A stretch of 64,000 nt of DNA from Eximiradius sp. (GTDB lineage: Bacteria > Bacteroidota > Ignavibacteria > Kapaibacteriales > UBA2268): NCBI GenBank assembly GCA_937127445.1, contig CAKZLY010000015.1, forward strand, positions 231,766 to 295,765, written 5' to 3'. The notes under the pieces were generated by a model. That model saw nothing but the letters and a program-made list of their open reading frames with translations. It did not search any database and had not been told where the DNA came from. The position numbers were made by a program, and so were the translations under genes. Of the stretch, positions 1 through 9,258 are shown piece after piece; within the stretch, counting starts at the first letter, position 1, and each line of letters begins with the position of its first letter.

Positions 1-711
1 TATACAAAATATACTGATTCATATAAAAGTATTATCGAAGCATTTATCCACGCTGGTTCGATAAATAATTGTAAGGTAAACATTGATTTAATCAACAGCG
101 AAGAGATTACAGAAGAAAATGTAGAAAGCTTACTTGGACATTTAGACGGTATATTAGTTGGCCCTGGTTTTGGCTACCGTGGCATTGAGGGTAAAATTAC
201 TGCGATTAAATATGTGCGTACAAACAAAATACCATTTTTTGGTATTTGCCTTGGTATGCAATGCAGTGTTATTGAATTCGCAAGAAATGTATGTGGATTG
301 CCTCAAGCAACAAGTGGCGAATTTGAAACAAATGATTACTGCGTGATTGATTTGATGGATGAACAGAAGAACATCAAAGAAAAAGGCGGAACAATGAGGC
401 TTGGTGCTTATCCGTGCGTGCTTCAAGAGAATTCGCTTGCTTTCAAAGCATATGGTTCGAAAGAAATTTCAGAAAGGCACCGTCATCGCTATGAGTTGAA
501 TAATAAATTCAGATCTTTACTCGAAGAAAAAGGTATGGTTATGAGTGGAACTTCCCCCGACGGTAATCTTGTCGAAATAATTGAGTTTCCTGACCATCCC
601 TGGTTCTTAGGTGTGCAGTTCCATCCTGAACTAAAATCCAGAGCTGTTACAGGTCATCCTTTATTTATCAGTTTTATTAAAGCTGCACTAAATAACAAGA
701 ATAAAAAATAG
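1..711 (+). CDS. pyrG: CTP synthase, C-terminal part (5' end outside window)
   Basis: The frame is open from base 1, so only the last 236 residues are present; the family is usually about 535-545 residues. CTP synthase makes CTP from UTP, ATP and glutamine in the cytosol, and this part is the class I glutamine amidotransferase domain that releases ammonia. The nucleophile elbow GICLGMQ has its Cys codon at 247-249, and the His and Glu of the FHPEL motif are at codons 622 and 628. The catalytic triad is therefore complete. The stop is at 709-711, and a possible low-GC terminator follows. The synthetase half lies to the left of the window. Confidence 0.95.
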   Translation, partial: YTKYTDSYKSIIEAFIHAGSINNCKVNIDLINSEEITEENVESLLGHLDGILVGPGFGYRGIEGKITAIKYVRTNKIPFFGICLGMQCSVIEFARNVCGLPQATSGEFETNDYCVIDLMDEQKNIKEKGGTMRLGAYPCVLQENSLAFKAYGSKEISERHRHRYELNNKFRSLLEEKGMVMSGTSPDGNLVEIIEFPDHPWFLGVQFHPELKSRAVTGHPLFISFIKAALNNKNKK

Positions 712-740
712 TGTAATCTTTTAAGGAAATTTAATATTTT

Positions 741-775
741 ACAACAAAGTAGTTTGTTTTTTTGTTGTTTTTTTA
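741..775 (+). terminator. Possible low-GC terminator after pyrG
   Basis: An 8-bp stem (ACAACAAA at 741-748 with TTTGTTGT at 761-768) is followed by a T-run. The stem is AT-rich and weak, so this is tentative. Confidence 0.35.
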
Positions 776-821
776 TATTTTTTTAAATTATTTTTTGAAG
801 TGATTAGTTTCTTTTCATCAT

Positions 822-3113
822 ATGAGCAAATCTAAAGAAATAGATTACCGTACTAAGGAGAAAATTTCTGAATTGTGGGATACTATTAACAAAGCAGCAG
901 AGATAACTAATTATTCAAATTCTAAGTATTCTGAATTAATTGAAAAAATTGATGCTTTAAGCAAAGAGATAAGTGAAAAAGAAAAAATCATCGAAGAGGC
1001 GAACTCTAAAATTTTTGAAAACAACAAAGTTATCAACAACCTATCTAATCAAGTAACAGAACTCAACAAACGCTACGATGAACTTTATTCTCTATATTCA
1101 CAATATGATTACGTTTATAAAGAAAGAAATAAATTACTATTAGAAAATGAAGATCTTTCATCGCAAGTAAAAGAATTAAGTAATAAATTAGAGAATGCAG
1201 AAACAGAAATAAATGAATTAAAGATAATACAAGCAAATTATAATGATTTATTATCTGAAAACACAAAAAATTTGAGGAAAATTGATGAACTCACTAAAAT
1301 TGCTAATGACTTTCAATTTGCTCAAAAAGAAATCACACGAAAAAATTTAGAGTTAATCGAAAAACAGAAAGAAATTCAGAAGTTAAAAAATGAATATGCC
1401 GATGCACAAAATATTATTTTTAAATACCGTAATCTGGAAAATGATCTTCAAAATAAATCAACATTAGTAGATGATTTACAAACACAACTTACTGAAATTC
1501 AAAATAAAACCAATGATTATTTGCAAAAAATTGAACTGCTCGAAAATGAGAGTAATCAGCTAAAATCGAAGTTAGAAGAAGAACAGGTAATAATAAAGAA
1601 TTTTGAGCTGACAACAAATGAACTTTTGAAGCAAGCTTTCCAACACGAGACGCAAATTGCAAATGCGAACAATACTATTGCTGAATTATCAGAAAAATTA
1701 GATTATTCCAATAAAACTATTAACAATTTCAAAACTGAGAATTCTGCTTACAAAGAAAAAATTACAGATTTAGAAAATGAAATAATGCTGATTAAAGCTA
1801 ATAATTCAGAATTGCTTATTAAAAATGCTGATTTATTAAACAAGAATAATTTACTTGAAAAAGAGAACACAGAACTTCATAATATTAAATCAAAATATCA
1901 ACAAATTTCGCAGCAATTAGCAGAAGAAATATTAAAAAATGAGCAAATTAAACAGAAGTTGGACGATTATACAATAAGAAGTACGAAATTGCTCGACGAC
2001 ATTCAATTGCTAAACGATAGCGTTGCTTTAAAAGAGGAGTTAATTAATAGACAAGCGGATGAAATCTCAAGGTTGAAAGAACAAATTGATAATTTTCAGG
2101 ACAAGTTCATTACAATTCAGAGCGAAAATCTATCGCTTTCAGCACAAATTGAGGCATTGCAAATTGTTCAAAATAAATATGAAATTTTGTTCGAAGAGGT
2201 AAATCAATTAAAAATTCAAAACGACCAATTAATTGAACACAAAAGGTTATTATCCAATGAAATTTCAGAATTACAAAGAGATAAAGCCAAACTATCCTCT
2301 GAATTAGAATTTAAAAATAACATAATTAATGAAAAAGAGAATAAAGTATTAGAATTATCTGAAAAATACAACAAAGCAGTTGAGAAATCTCTCAAATTAA
2401 ATGATTTAGAGAAAGAATTGTTTGATATAAATACTGAAAATAATGAATTAAAAGCTAAATTAGAACAAAATATTCAATCAGTTCAAGAAAAAGATGCTAT
2501 TATTGATGATTTAACAAATAAATTGCAAGAGTCTGAGAATAGAGTAGCTGAATTAAGCGATAATATGTTCAATATTCCTATCAACAGTCAGCTTCAAGAA
2601 CTGAGGAATCAAATAATTGATCTCGAAAAAATAATCGAAGAAAAGGACAAAACAATAAACAGTTTGAATAAGAAAATTGAAAAGTTAAATATCAAAGCAA
2701 ATTATGGAAGGATGCCTGAACTATTTCCAGTAGAAGATGACGATAAAATAGAAAAATTATCAAAAGAAATAGAAAAGCTACAATATGAAATTCAACGAAA
2801 GGATGAAGAAATTGAAAAATTGAAGATTCAAACTGAAATGCAATTAGATGAAAATTTATATGCCGTTCGGGATAAATTAATAATGGATTTAAATACTGAA
2901 AAAACTCTCAAAGACTTACAGATAGTTACACTTAGAGAGAAAAATGAGGCTTTACGTGAGATATTAAAAAACCGTTACGAACAAATAAAGATATTAGAAG
3001 AAGATTTTAATGAACTAAATGAAAGCATAAAATTAAGTAAAAATCATAAAGAAAATCTTATAGCACAAATAGAGAGTTTAATTAACAAATTAGAAAGTTT
3101 AGAAGATGATTAA
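822..3113 (+). CDS. Long coiled-coil protein of unknown function
   Basis: The protein has 763 residues and is almost wholly heptad-patterned, rich in Glu, Lys, Asn, Leu and Ile, from about residue 10 to the end. A short break with Gly, Pro and acidic residues falls near residues 625-640. No signal peptide, membrane segment, Walker motif or SMC hinge is visible, so a cytosolic filament, scaffold or tether is more likely than an SMC ATPase. No clear Shine-Dalgarno precedes the ATG. Its stop overlaps the start of the sirtuin gene by 8 bases, so the two are probably translationally coupled. Coiled-coil sequence produces false database hits to myosin and SMC proteins, so no function is assigned. 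Confidence 0.8.
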   Translation: MSKSKEIDYRTKEKISELWDTINKAAEITNYSNSKYSELIEKIDALSKEISEKEKIIEEANSKIFENNKVINNLSNQVTELNKRYDELYSLYSQYDYVYKERNKLLLENEDLSSQVKELSNKLENAETEINELKIIQANYNDLLSENTKNLRKIDELTKIANDFQFAQKEITRKNLELIEKQKEIQKLKNEYADAQNIIFKYRNLENDLQNKSTLVDDLQTQLTEIQNKTNDYLQKIELLENESNQLKSKLEEEQVIIKNFELTTNELLKQAFQHETQIANANNTIAELSEKLDYSNKTINNFKTENSAYKEKITDLENEIMLIKANNSELLIKNADLLNKNNLLEKENTELHNIKSKYQQISQQLAEEILKNEQIKQKLDDYTIRSTKLLDDIQLLNDSVALKEELINRQADEISRLKEQIDNFQDKFITIQSENLSLSAQIEALQIVQNKYEILFEEVNQLKIQNDQLIEHKRLLSNEISELQRDKAKLSSELEFKNNIINEKENKVLELSEKYNKAVEKSLKLNDLEKELFDINTENNELKAKLEQNIQSVQEKDAIIDDLTNKLQESENRVAELSDNMFNIPINSQLQELRNQIIDLEKIIEEKDKTINSLNKKIEKLNIKANYGRMPELFPVEDDDKIEKLSKEIEKLQYEIQRKDEEIEKLKIQTEMQLDENLYAVRDKLIMDLNTEKTLKDLQIVTLREKNEALREILKNRYEQIKILEEDFNELNESIKLSKNHKENLIAQIESLINKLESLEDD

Positions 3114-3837
3114 TGAAGTAGCAAAAATTCTTAGAAAAGTTCGGAAAGTTGCCCTATTGACAGGTGCTGGTGTATCAGCTGAAAGTGGGATTGCGACTTT
3201 TCGGGATCCAGATGGACTATGGGCAAAGTTCAATCCAATGGAGCTTGCCAGTATGAAAGGCTTTACGTCGAACCCGCAGCTTGTATGGGAATGGTATCAA
3301 TATAGACGCAAAATTATCGCAAATGTTCAACCAAATGCGGGGCATTATGCAATTGCTGAAATGGAAAAAATGTTTGAATTTTTTAGTCTTGCTACTCAAA
3401 ATGTTGACCGATTGCATCACAGAGCAGGTTCGAGAAATGTTATCGAGTTGCACGGGAATATTATAGAAAATTATTGCATAAAATGTGGCGAGTATTATAA
3501 AAAAGAAATCAATGTCGAAGATAATAGTTTGCCGAAGTGTGAAAGCTGTGGTGGTCAGATAAGACCTGCAGTTGTATGGTTTGGCGAGATGTTACCAGAA
3601 GAAGCACTATCTAATGCTTATGATGCAAGTCAAATAGCGGAAGTATATTTTTCGATTGGCACTTCTGCCGAGGTATATCCTGCTGCTGACTTGCCCAGAC
3701 ACGCTAAAAGAAATGGTGCAGTGCTAATTGAGATTAACCCAAATCAAACTGTATTATCAGGATTTGTTGATTTCAAAATAGCTGAACCATCGGCCGTCGC
3801 TTTACCTAAATTACTAAAATTGTTAAAAGAGGAATGA
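3106..3837 (+). CDS. cobB: Sir2-family NAD-dependent protein deacylase (class III type)
   Basis: This 243-residue sirtuin removes acyl groups from lysine using NAD+. The NAD-binding motif GAGVSAESGI is at residues 20-29, followed by TFRDPDG. The TQNVDRLH motif is at 97-104 and the catalytic His is H116 in LHGN. Two CxxC pairs (near 127-130 and 147-150) should bind structural zinc. Residues Y64 and R67 form the YxxR motif that in class III sirtuins (SIRT5, E. coli CobB) favours succinyl and malonyl lysine, so desuccinylase activity is inferred. It lies in an operon with the coiled-coil gene upstream and acpS downstream. Confidence 0.93.
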   Translation: MINEVAKILRKVRKVALLTGAGVSAESGIATFRDPDGLWAKFNPMELASMKGFTSNPQLVWEWYQYRRKIIANVQPNAGHYAIAEMEKMFEFFSLATQNVDRLHHRAGSRNVIELHGNIIENYCIKCGEYYKKEINVEDNSLPKCESCGGQIRPAVVWFGEMLPEEALSNAYDASQIAEVYFSIGTSAEVYPAADLPRHAKRNGAVLIEINPNQTVLSGFVDFKIAEPSAVALPKLLKLLKEE

Positions 3838-3839
3838 GT

Positions 3840-4232
3840 ATGATTCTTGGAATTGGAACAGATATTATTGAAGTTGAGCGAATAAAAAGTGCAATTGAAA
3901 AGTATGGTGATAGATTTCTTCGAAGAATATTTACAAGCAAAGAAATTGAGTATTGCGAAGAATTCAAAGAAAAGAAATTTCTTCACTATGCTGCACGATT
4001 TGCTGTAAAAGAATCTTTTAGTAAGGCAATAGGGACAGGTATTACACAAGGTTTTAAGTTCAATGAAGTTGGTATAATAAACGAAACAAACGGCAAACCT
4101 GTCGTTGTGCTTGATGGTAGAATGAAAGAGAAATACGAAAAATATAGAATTGACGTTTCTATTTCACATACTGAGCATTATGCAGTTGCTTTTATTGTAA
4201 TGAGTGATGAATCTCAATCAGTTATCAACTAA
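3840..4232 (+). CDS. acpS: Holo-[acyl-carrier-protein] synthase
   Basis: AcpS transfers 4'-phosphopantetheine from CoA to apo-ACP, switching on fatty acid synthesis. The family motif GIGTDIIEVERI begins near residue 4, with the magnesium-binding Asp, and the second motif AARFAVKESFSKA carries the conserved Glu and Lys. The length, about 130 residues, is normal. An ATG at 3834 overlaps the sirtuin stop, but the ATG at 3840 has a GAGG sequence at a better distance and starts directly with MILGIG, so it was chosen. The use of 3834 would add two residues. Confidence 0.93.
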   Translation: MILGIGTDIIEVERIKSAIEKYGDRFLRRIFTSKEIEYCEEFKEKKFLHYAARFAVKESFSKAIGTGITQGFKFNEVGIINETNGKPVVVLDGRMKEKYEKYRIDVSISHTEHYAVAFIVMSDESQSVIN

Positions 4233-4246
4233 TAATTAATGAAAAA

Positions 4247-4879
4247 ATGCAAAAAATAAATATATATACTGATGGAGCTTGCTTGGGAAATCCAGGCCCA
4301 GGGGGTTGGGCATTTATAGCAGAGATTGATGGAAATATTATTGAAAAAAGCGGATTTCTGCCTGACACTACAAATAATAGGGCTGAATACCAGGCAGCGA
4401 TTGAAGCAATTAGTTTCGCAAGCCAATTTAGCAAAGAAATTCAAATCAATACAGACAGTGAATTACTGCTTAATACAATAACGAAGTGGATATATTCCTG
4501 GCAAAAGAAAAATTGGAAGAAATCTGATGGGAAGGTGGTTCAAAATCTTGATTTAGTGCAAAAGCTTTGGGAGTTAATCAATAAATATAAAGTATATTGG
4601 AACAAAGTTCCTGCTCATTCAGGAATTGTTTTGAACGAACGTTGCGATATGCTTGCAAAGGAAGCAGCTATAGGAGCAAGTTCCACCAATATAGAAGCAA
4701 AAAACAATTCCACCAATGTAAATTTGTTCGAATGCATTCAGGAAATTCATTCTACAGATGGAAAGTATAAATTAGTATTGAAAAATGATAATTCGTTAGA
4801 ATTATTCAGTAATAATCAAAAATTAGCTAACTTCAATTTTTCGCTTGATGTTTTATTAAAGTCGAGCAAAGAAAAATGA
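4247..4879 (+). CDS. rnhA: Ribonuclease HI with C-terminal extension
   Basis: RNase HI cuts the RNA strand of RNA-DNA hybrids in the cytosol. The four metal-binding acids are D9 (YTDGAC), E47 (NNRAEYQ), D70 (NTDSE) and D134 (ERCDMLA), and H124 is also present; the numbering almost matches the E. coli enzyme. The RNase fold ends near residue 145, and a further 65 residues follow that the standard enzyme lacks. The end of this extension contains beta-prone sequence (KYKLVLKNDNSLELF). The last four bases overlap the next gene (ATGA), which shows tight coupling. Confidence 0.93.
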   Translation: MQKINIYTDGACLGNPGPGGWAFIAEIDGNIIEKSGFLPDTTNNRAEYQAAIEAISFASQFSKEIQINTDSELLLNTITKWIYSWQKKNWKKSDGKVVQNLDLVQKLWELINKYKVYWNKVPAHSGIVLNERCDMLAKEAAIGASSTNIEAKNNSTNVNLFECIQEIHSTDGKYKLVLKNDNSLELFSNNQKLANFNFSLDVLLKSSKEK

Positions 4880-5790
4880 AAAGAAGAGATTTCATAAAAA
4901 AAATAACAGACTTTATCACATTTGGGGGTGTTTTTTTCTCTGCTAGTAATATCATAGCTAAAAAGAAGAAAAAAATCAGACCTAAGAAAAATAAGAGTTC
5001 AGAAATTATTTTAACAAATGAAAGTATGTTTGAAAAGATACTTAAGCAAGCTGAACAAAATAAGTGGAAAACAAAGAATATTGGTGAAGTTGTAATTGAA
5101 GTAGCAAAATGCTTTTTAGGCAGACCTTATGAGGGCGGAACACTAGAAGTAAGCGGCGAAAATGAAGAAATAGTCGTTAATTTGATTGAATTTGACTGCG
5201 TAACATTGATAGAAAGTTCGCTTGCATTTGCCCGGATGATTAAAAAGGGACTTGCAACAATGAATGATCTCACTCGCGAGCTTGAATTTATAAGATACCG
5301 GAAAGGAAAACTGGTAGATTATACTTCACGACTTCATTATACTTCCGATTGGATTACAGATAACGAAAGCAAAGGAGTTGTCTCAGATATTTCGAAGAGT
5401 TTAGGTGGAACACCTATTCAATTCAATGTGTTTTTTATGTCCGAGAATTCCGAACTCTATCCAGTGCTTCGAAAAGTTCCAAAAATGATTGCAGAAATTG
5501 AAGTTTATGAAGAACATATAAGAAAAAGAACTTATCATTATATTCCTAAAGAGCAATTCCAAAATATTGAGAGTAAATTCCGATCAGGCGATATAGTTGC
5601 CTTTGTAACAAACAAGCCAGGTTTGGATTTTTCGCACGTTGGGCTTATTGTTGTGGAAAATAATGCTGTTAAACTGCTACACGCTTCTTCGAACCAGAAA
5701 AAAGTGGTACTGGAAAACACTTTGCAAAATTATTTGACCAACAACACTGCTGCAACTGGTGTTTGCATAGTTAGACCACTCGAAATTTGA
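4876..5790 (+). CDS. DUF1460 family, N-acetylmuramoyl-alanine amidase-like exported protein
   Basis: The 304-residue product begins with a basic stretch and a hydrophobic segment (about residues 8-28) that could be a signal peptide. A very lysine-rich linker follows. The body matches the DUF1460 family, an NlpC/P60-like papain fold linked to peptidoglycan: the candidate nucleophile C108 lies in FDCVTLIES, a conserved HYTSDWI follows, and the C-terminal part has GDIVAFV, DFSHVGLIV and LLHASS, which should supply the catalytic His and an acid or amide. A role in cell wall peptide turnover or recycling is inferred. The start overlaps rnhA by four bases. Confidence 0.82.
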   Translation: MKRRDFIKKITDFITFGGVFFSASNIIAKKKKKIRPKKNKSSEIILTNESMFEKILKQAEQNKWKTKNIGEVVIEVAKCFLGRPYEGGTLEVSGENEEIVVNLIEFDCVTLIESSLAFARMIKKGLATMNDLTRELEFIRYRKGKLVDYTSRLHYTSDWITDNESKGVVSDISKSLGGTPIQFNVFFMSENSELYPVLRKVPKMIAEIEVYEEHIRKRTYHYIPKEQFQNIESKFRSGDIVAFVTNKPGLDFSHVGLIVVENNAVKLLHASSNQKKVVLENTLQNYLTNNTAATGVCIVRPLEI

Positions 5791-5885
5791 AAAAATATTT
5801 CAAAAGCAATAAAGAATAAAAATAATTAGAATATTTATGAAATTTTATTTAAATTTTGTTTATTTTCATTTCACTGTTTAGAAAA

Positions 5886-6599
5886 ATGAAAAAAATCTGT
5901 TTAATATTGTTAGTTCTATTCTTAGCTAATAATATTATTTATTGTCAATCTGAAAGGATATCATCTCTACTTAAATTAGTTGCACAAGGAAAAATGGAAG
6001 AAGTGCGTACAGCTATGCCTAAGCTGTTGGCTGATTATCCGAATGAGCCTGGAGTGCTTTTGCTCCAGGGTGTTTTGATGGAAGATGGAATGCGGGCTGT
6101 AAAAATATACAAAAACATAGTAAAAAATTACCCCAATAGCGAGTGGGCAGATGATGCTCAGTGGAGGATTGTACAATTTTATGCTGTTATTGGAGATACC
6201 CTTGAAGCCAAAAAGGAACTTGAATTTTTCAGAAAAAGTTATCCTAAATCTGAATTTTTAGCTCCTGCGACCGATGTTGTCCATTCATCGATTTCCTCTG
6301 TAAAATATGATTTCAAAAACAGAACTAATAATGAAAAATCTACACCAAAAGCTCAACCAGAGAACCAACGCTGGGGACTTCAGGTAGGTTTATACTCCAC
6401 AAAATCAGCAGCAGAATACGAAAAAAAGCGTTTTTTAGCAATGAAGCTGCGAACAGAAATTATCGAAAAAGAAGTTGATGGAGAAATAAAATACGCAGTT
6501 GTGATTGGGAATTATTCATCAAAGGAATCAGCCGAAGCAGCGAAAAAAGAAGTCGAGAAAAAGTGTGAATGTACCCCTTTTGTATTCCAAAAAGAATAG
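5886..6599 (+). CDS. Exported protein with TPR-like region and C-terminal SPOR domain
   Basis: The start at 5886 is preferred over an upstream in-frame ATG at 5856 because it gives a classic signal peptide (MKKICLILLVLFLANNIIYC) directly at the N-terminus. Residues of roughly 30-140 form helical, TPR-like repeats similar in spacing to YbgF/CpoB proteins. The last 75 residues, from WGLQVGLY onward, form a SPOR domain, a fold that binds peptidoglycan stripped of side chains at division sites. The Cys at residue 20 is followed by Gln, so a lipoprotein is possible but the lipobox is poor. A periplasmic role in wall maintenance or division is inferred. Confidence 0.8.
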   Translation: MKKICLILLVLFLANNIIYCQSERISSLLKLVAQGKMEEVRTAMPKLLADYPNEPGVLLLQGVLMEDGMRAVKIYKNIVKNYPNSEWADDAQWRIVQFYAVIGDTLEAKKELEFFRKSYPKSEFLAPATDVVHSSISSVKYDFKNRTNNEKSTPKAQPENQRWGLQVGLYSTKSAAEYEKKRFLAMKLRTEIIEKEVDGEIKYAVVIGNYSSKESAEAAKKEVEKKCECTPFVFQKE

Positions 6600-6602
6600 A
6601 GC

Positions 6603-6792
6603 ATGAAAAAAAAAAGAACAATTACTTTCAGACGAAAAAAAATATTCTCAGTTAAAAGTCAAAAATGGAAGCGTAAGTAATTTTCGCTTTTACGATGGGC
6701 AGTATCGCAAAAAAAATAATTCCCTGAGTCCAGAATTTATTCAAGCCTTCAAAAATTATTTGATTAATAAAAATAAACAAAATAAAAAGTAA
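6603..6792 (+). CDS. Small ORF with frame disruption in an A10 run
   Basis: An ATG lies 4 bases after the SPOR gene and is followed by ten A residues. Read as written, translation stops after 25 codons at 6678. If one A is skipped, the frame runs without a stop to TAA at 6790-6792, giving about 62 residues, basic, with segments such as NGSVSNFRFYDGQY and SLSPEFIQAFKNYL. It ends 7 bases before ade. It could be a real small gene expressed by slippage on the A-run, a recent pseudogene, or a homopolymer error in the assembly. No family is recognised. Confidence 0.45.
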
Positions 6793-6799
6793 CCTAATT

Positions 6800-8428
6800 A
6801 TGAGCACAATCTTAAAAGGCAACATTCTCGATATAATTAATAGAACCATTAAGAAAGGTTATATTCAAATTGATAATGGTATTATTAAAGATATTGTTTA
6901 TACCGATGAAGTAGATGACAATACATTCATTATGCCGGGGTTTATCGATGCTCATGTACATATCGAAAGTTCTATGCTGCCACCATCGGAGTTCGCTCGT
7001 GCAGTAGTTAAATTTGGAACAGTTGCAGTGGTTTCTGACCCCCACGAAATTGCGAATGTGCTTGGAGTAGAAGGCGTTGAGTATATGATAACGAATGCAC
7101 GGCGTGTTCCTCTGAAATTTTTCTTCGGGGTACCATCTTGTGTGCCTGCTACAAATTTCGAAACATCAGGAGCAAAGATAACATCTGAAGATATTGAAAT
7201 TCTTTTCAAGAAATATAACTTAAAATATTTAAGTGAAATGATGAACTATCCTGGAGTAATTTACGAAGATCCTGATGTAATAGATAAAATTGACATTGCT
7301 AGAAAGCTTAATAAAAAGATTGATGGACATTCACCGGGATTTATTGGAGATAATTTACAGAAGTATGCTTCGTTCGGAATTTCTACAGACCACGAATGTT
7401 TTACTTATTCCGAAGCATTGGAAAAAATCAAATATGGAATAAAAGTATTAATTAGGGAAGGTTCTGCTGCAAAAAATTTTGACGTTCTATCAAAGCTTAT
7501 TGCCGAGCACAATAATATGTGTATGTTGTGTTCGGATGATTTACATCCGGATGATTTGATAAAAGGTCATATTAATTTGTTGGTAAAGAAAGCATTGAAA
7601 ATGGGTTTTGATTTGTTCGACGTATTAAGTGTGGCTTGCTTGCGACCAATGGAACATTATGGACTAAATGTAGGATTACTGAGAATCGGCGATCCTGCTG
7701 ATATGATCATTGTTGATGATCTCCAAAATTTCAATATTTTGAGAACATACATTGATGGAAAATTAATTTTTGAAAATGGAGTGACATATATTAGTCCATT
7801 TATCTCTGAAAAATTGAATATTTTCGAAGCCGAAAGAATTACGCTTGAAGACATCCAAATAGAGGCAAGGAGCTCCCAAATTAATGTTATCAAAGCTCTT
7901 GATGGGGAGCTAATTACAGAAAAAATTATTTGCGATGCTAAAATTGTAAATAATTGTGTTGTCCCAAATATCGAAGATGATGTGTTGAAACTTGTAGTCT
8001 ATAATCGTTATAAAAAGGCAAAGCCAGCAATAGCATTTATTAATAATTTCAAGTTGAAAAAAGGAGCAATAGCTTCGACTGTTGCTCACGATAGTCATAA
8101 TATAATTGCTGTGGGTGCAGATGATATTTCATTGATTAATGCAATAAATGCAATTATTGATAGTAAAGGCGGTTTGTGTGTTGCTACATCGGCGGAAAGT
8201 ATTTTGCTTCCACTACCAATTGCAGGGCTTATGTCTGCAATGGATTATCCATCGACTGCTAATCTTTATAACAAACTCACAGAAAAAGCAAAGGAATTAG
8301 GTACTGACTTGCAAGCACCATTTATGACATTATCATTTATGGCTTTACTCGTAATACCAAAGCTAAAATTAAGCGATAAAGGATTGTTCGATGGTGAAAA
8401 ATTCGAATTTATTGATTTATTTGTATGA
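6800..8428 (+). CDS. ade: Adenine deaminase
   Basis: This 542-residue amidohydrolase converts adenine to hypoxanthine and ammonia in purine salvage. The metal site signature PGFIDAHVHIESSM is near residue 47, with further ligands in SDPHEIANV and the DGHSPG region. The family-specific C-terminal domain is complete, with TVAHDSHNIIAVG and the final LSFMALLVIPKLKLSDKGL. Full length agrees with the AdeC family. The intergenic gap to the small ORF is only 7 bases, so it is likely the last gene of the 822-8428 operon. No terminator is obvious in the 75 bases before the convergent DUF190 gene. Confidence 0.95.
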   Translation: MSTILKGNILDIINRTIKKGYIQIDNGIIKDIVYTDEVDDNTFIMPGFIDAHVHIESSMLPPSEFARAVVKFGTVAVVSDPHEIANVLGVEGVEYMITNARRVPLKFFFGVPSCVPATNFETSGAKITSEDIEILFKKYNLKYLSEMMNYPGVIYEDPDVIDKIDIARKLNKKIDGHSPGFIGDNLQKYASFGISTDHECFTYSEALEKIKYGIKVLIREGSAAKNFDVLSKLIAEHNNMCMLCSDDLHPDDLIKGHINLLVKKALKMGFDLFDVLSVACLRPMEHYGLNVGLLRIGDPADMIIVDDLQNFNILRTYIDGKLIFENGVTYISPFISEKLNIFEAERITLEDIQIEARSSQINVIKALDGELITEKIICDAKIVNNCVVPNIEDDVLKLVVYNRYKKAKPAIAFINNFKLKKGAIASTVAHDSHNIIAVGADDISLINAINAIIDSKGGLCVATSAESILLPLPIAGLMSAMDYPSTANLYNKLTEKAKELGTDLQAPFMTLSFMALLVIPKLKLSDKGLFDGEKFEFIDLFV

Positions 8429-8503
8429 TAGGAATACTTTCTAAAGCATAACTAAACTATAATCTTAAGCAAAGCCAGTTTGTTCAATTATTTTGTTCTT
8501 GAT

Positions 8504-8869
8504 TTATTTTTCTTCTTTACCTTTTTCGTGTGGTTGGTAGACAACAACATCAACCTCGAAAGTTGTGATCATTCCACCAAAATTATGCCCTGTAAAAATT
8601 TCGTCCAGATGATCTATGAACTCAAAAATTTTCTCTTTTTTATCTATTATTTCAATAACAATTGGTAAATCAGTTGATAGAGCTAGTATTTTAGCTGAAT
8701 GAATCATGCTATTTGCTCCGTACGAAAGTACACCACGAAAAACGGAAGCACCTGCCAATCCCTTACGTTTAGCTTCAAGAACCAAGAACTCATATGTGGG
8801 CTGGTGTTTGTATTTATCTTGTGAACCAATGTAAATGCGTAAAACTTGTGATTTCCCCTCTAATTTCAT
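8504..8869 (-). CDS. DUF190 protein, partner of the fluoride channel gene
   Basis: This 121-residue protein matches the DUF190 family, a small PII-like ferredoxin-fold protein often coded next to crcB. Typical features are the opening LRIYIGSQDKYKHQP, the AKRKGLAGASVFRG segment and the central LPIVIEIID strand. It starts 3 bases after crcB, so it is co-transcribed and should also depend on the fluoride riboswitch. A regulatory role for the channel or another fluoride-response step is an inference from context only. The acidic and basic tail (EKGKEEK) is variable. Confidence 0.88.
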   Translation of the reverse strand: MKLEGKSQVLRIYIGSQDKYKHQPTYEFLVLEAKRKGLAGASVFRGVLSYGANSMIHSAKILALSTDLPIVIEIIDKKEKIFEFIDHLDEIFTGHNFGGMITTFEVDVVVYQPHEKGKEEK

Positions 8870-8872
8870 TGC

Positions 8873-9256
8873 TTATCTCCATATATAATTAACTACTGTT
8901 TTGCCCAATAATGTAAGTGAAATACCTAAAAATATACTTACACCCATATACAACATCAAAAACAAAACTTCCCTATCATTTATCAAATTTATTGTATCGT
9001 TCGTAAAAGTAGAAAAAGTTGTTAGACCACCACAAAATCCAACTGAAAGCATTAACCTCATCTCAGGTGACAACACTTCTCCTTTCTCGAATAAACCAAG
9101 AATAATGCCAATTAAAAAGCATCCCACTAAGTTTACAATTAAAGTGCCTAACGGAAAGTTAGTTGGGAAAATTTTATGAACAAATACAGTTGTAACGTAT
9201 CTTGTGATGCTGCCGATAAAACCGCCTATTCCTGCTAACAGAACCCCTTTTAACAT
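8873..9256 (-). CDS. crcB: Fluoride ion channel CrcB/Fluc
   Basis: The 127-residue protein has four hydrophobic segments and the family motifs: GGFIGSITRY near the N-terminus, TLIVNLVGCFLIG in the second segment, and GFCGGLTTFSTF in the third, which holds the Phe and Ser/Thr residues that line the fluoride path. Fluc channels are dual-topology dimers in the inner membrane that let toxic fluoride leave the cell. The start has a strong ATAGGAGT ribosome site 4 bases upstream, which is part of the switch described for the leader. Full length. Confidence 0.96.
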   Translation of the reverse strand: MLKGVLLAGIGGFIGSITRYVTTVFVHKIFPTNFPLGTLIVNLVGCFLIGIILGLFEKGEVLSPEMRLMLSVGFCGGLTTFSTFTNDTINLINDREVLFLMLYMGVSIFLGISLTLLGKTVVNYIWR

Positions 9257-9258
9257 AA

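Noticed and set aside
822-3113. Possible SMC or MukB-type ATPase
   Set aside because: No Walker A, signature or hinge sequence; only coiled coil is visible.
6652-6849. 65-codon minus-strand ORF over the small frame-broken gene
   Set aside because: It overlaps the start of ade on the other strand and has a composition typical of antisense AT-rich frames.
8480-8668. 62-codon plus-strand ORF over the DUF190 gene
   Set aside because: Antisense to a clear family member and rich in Phe.
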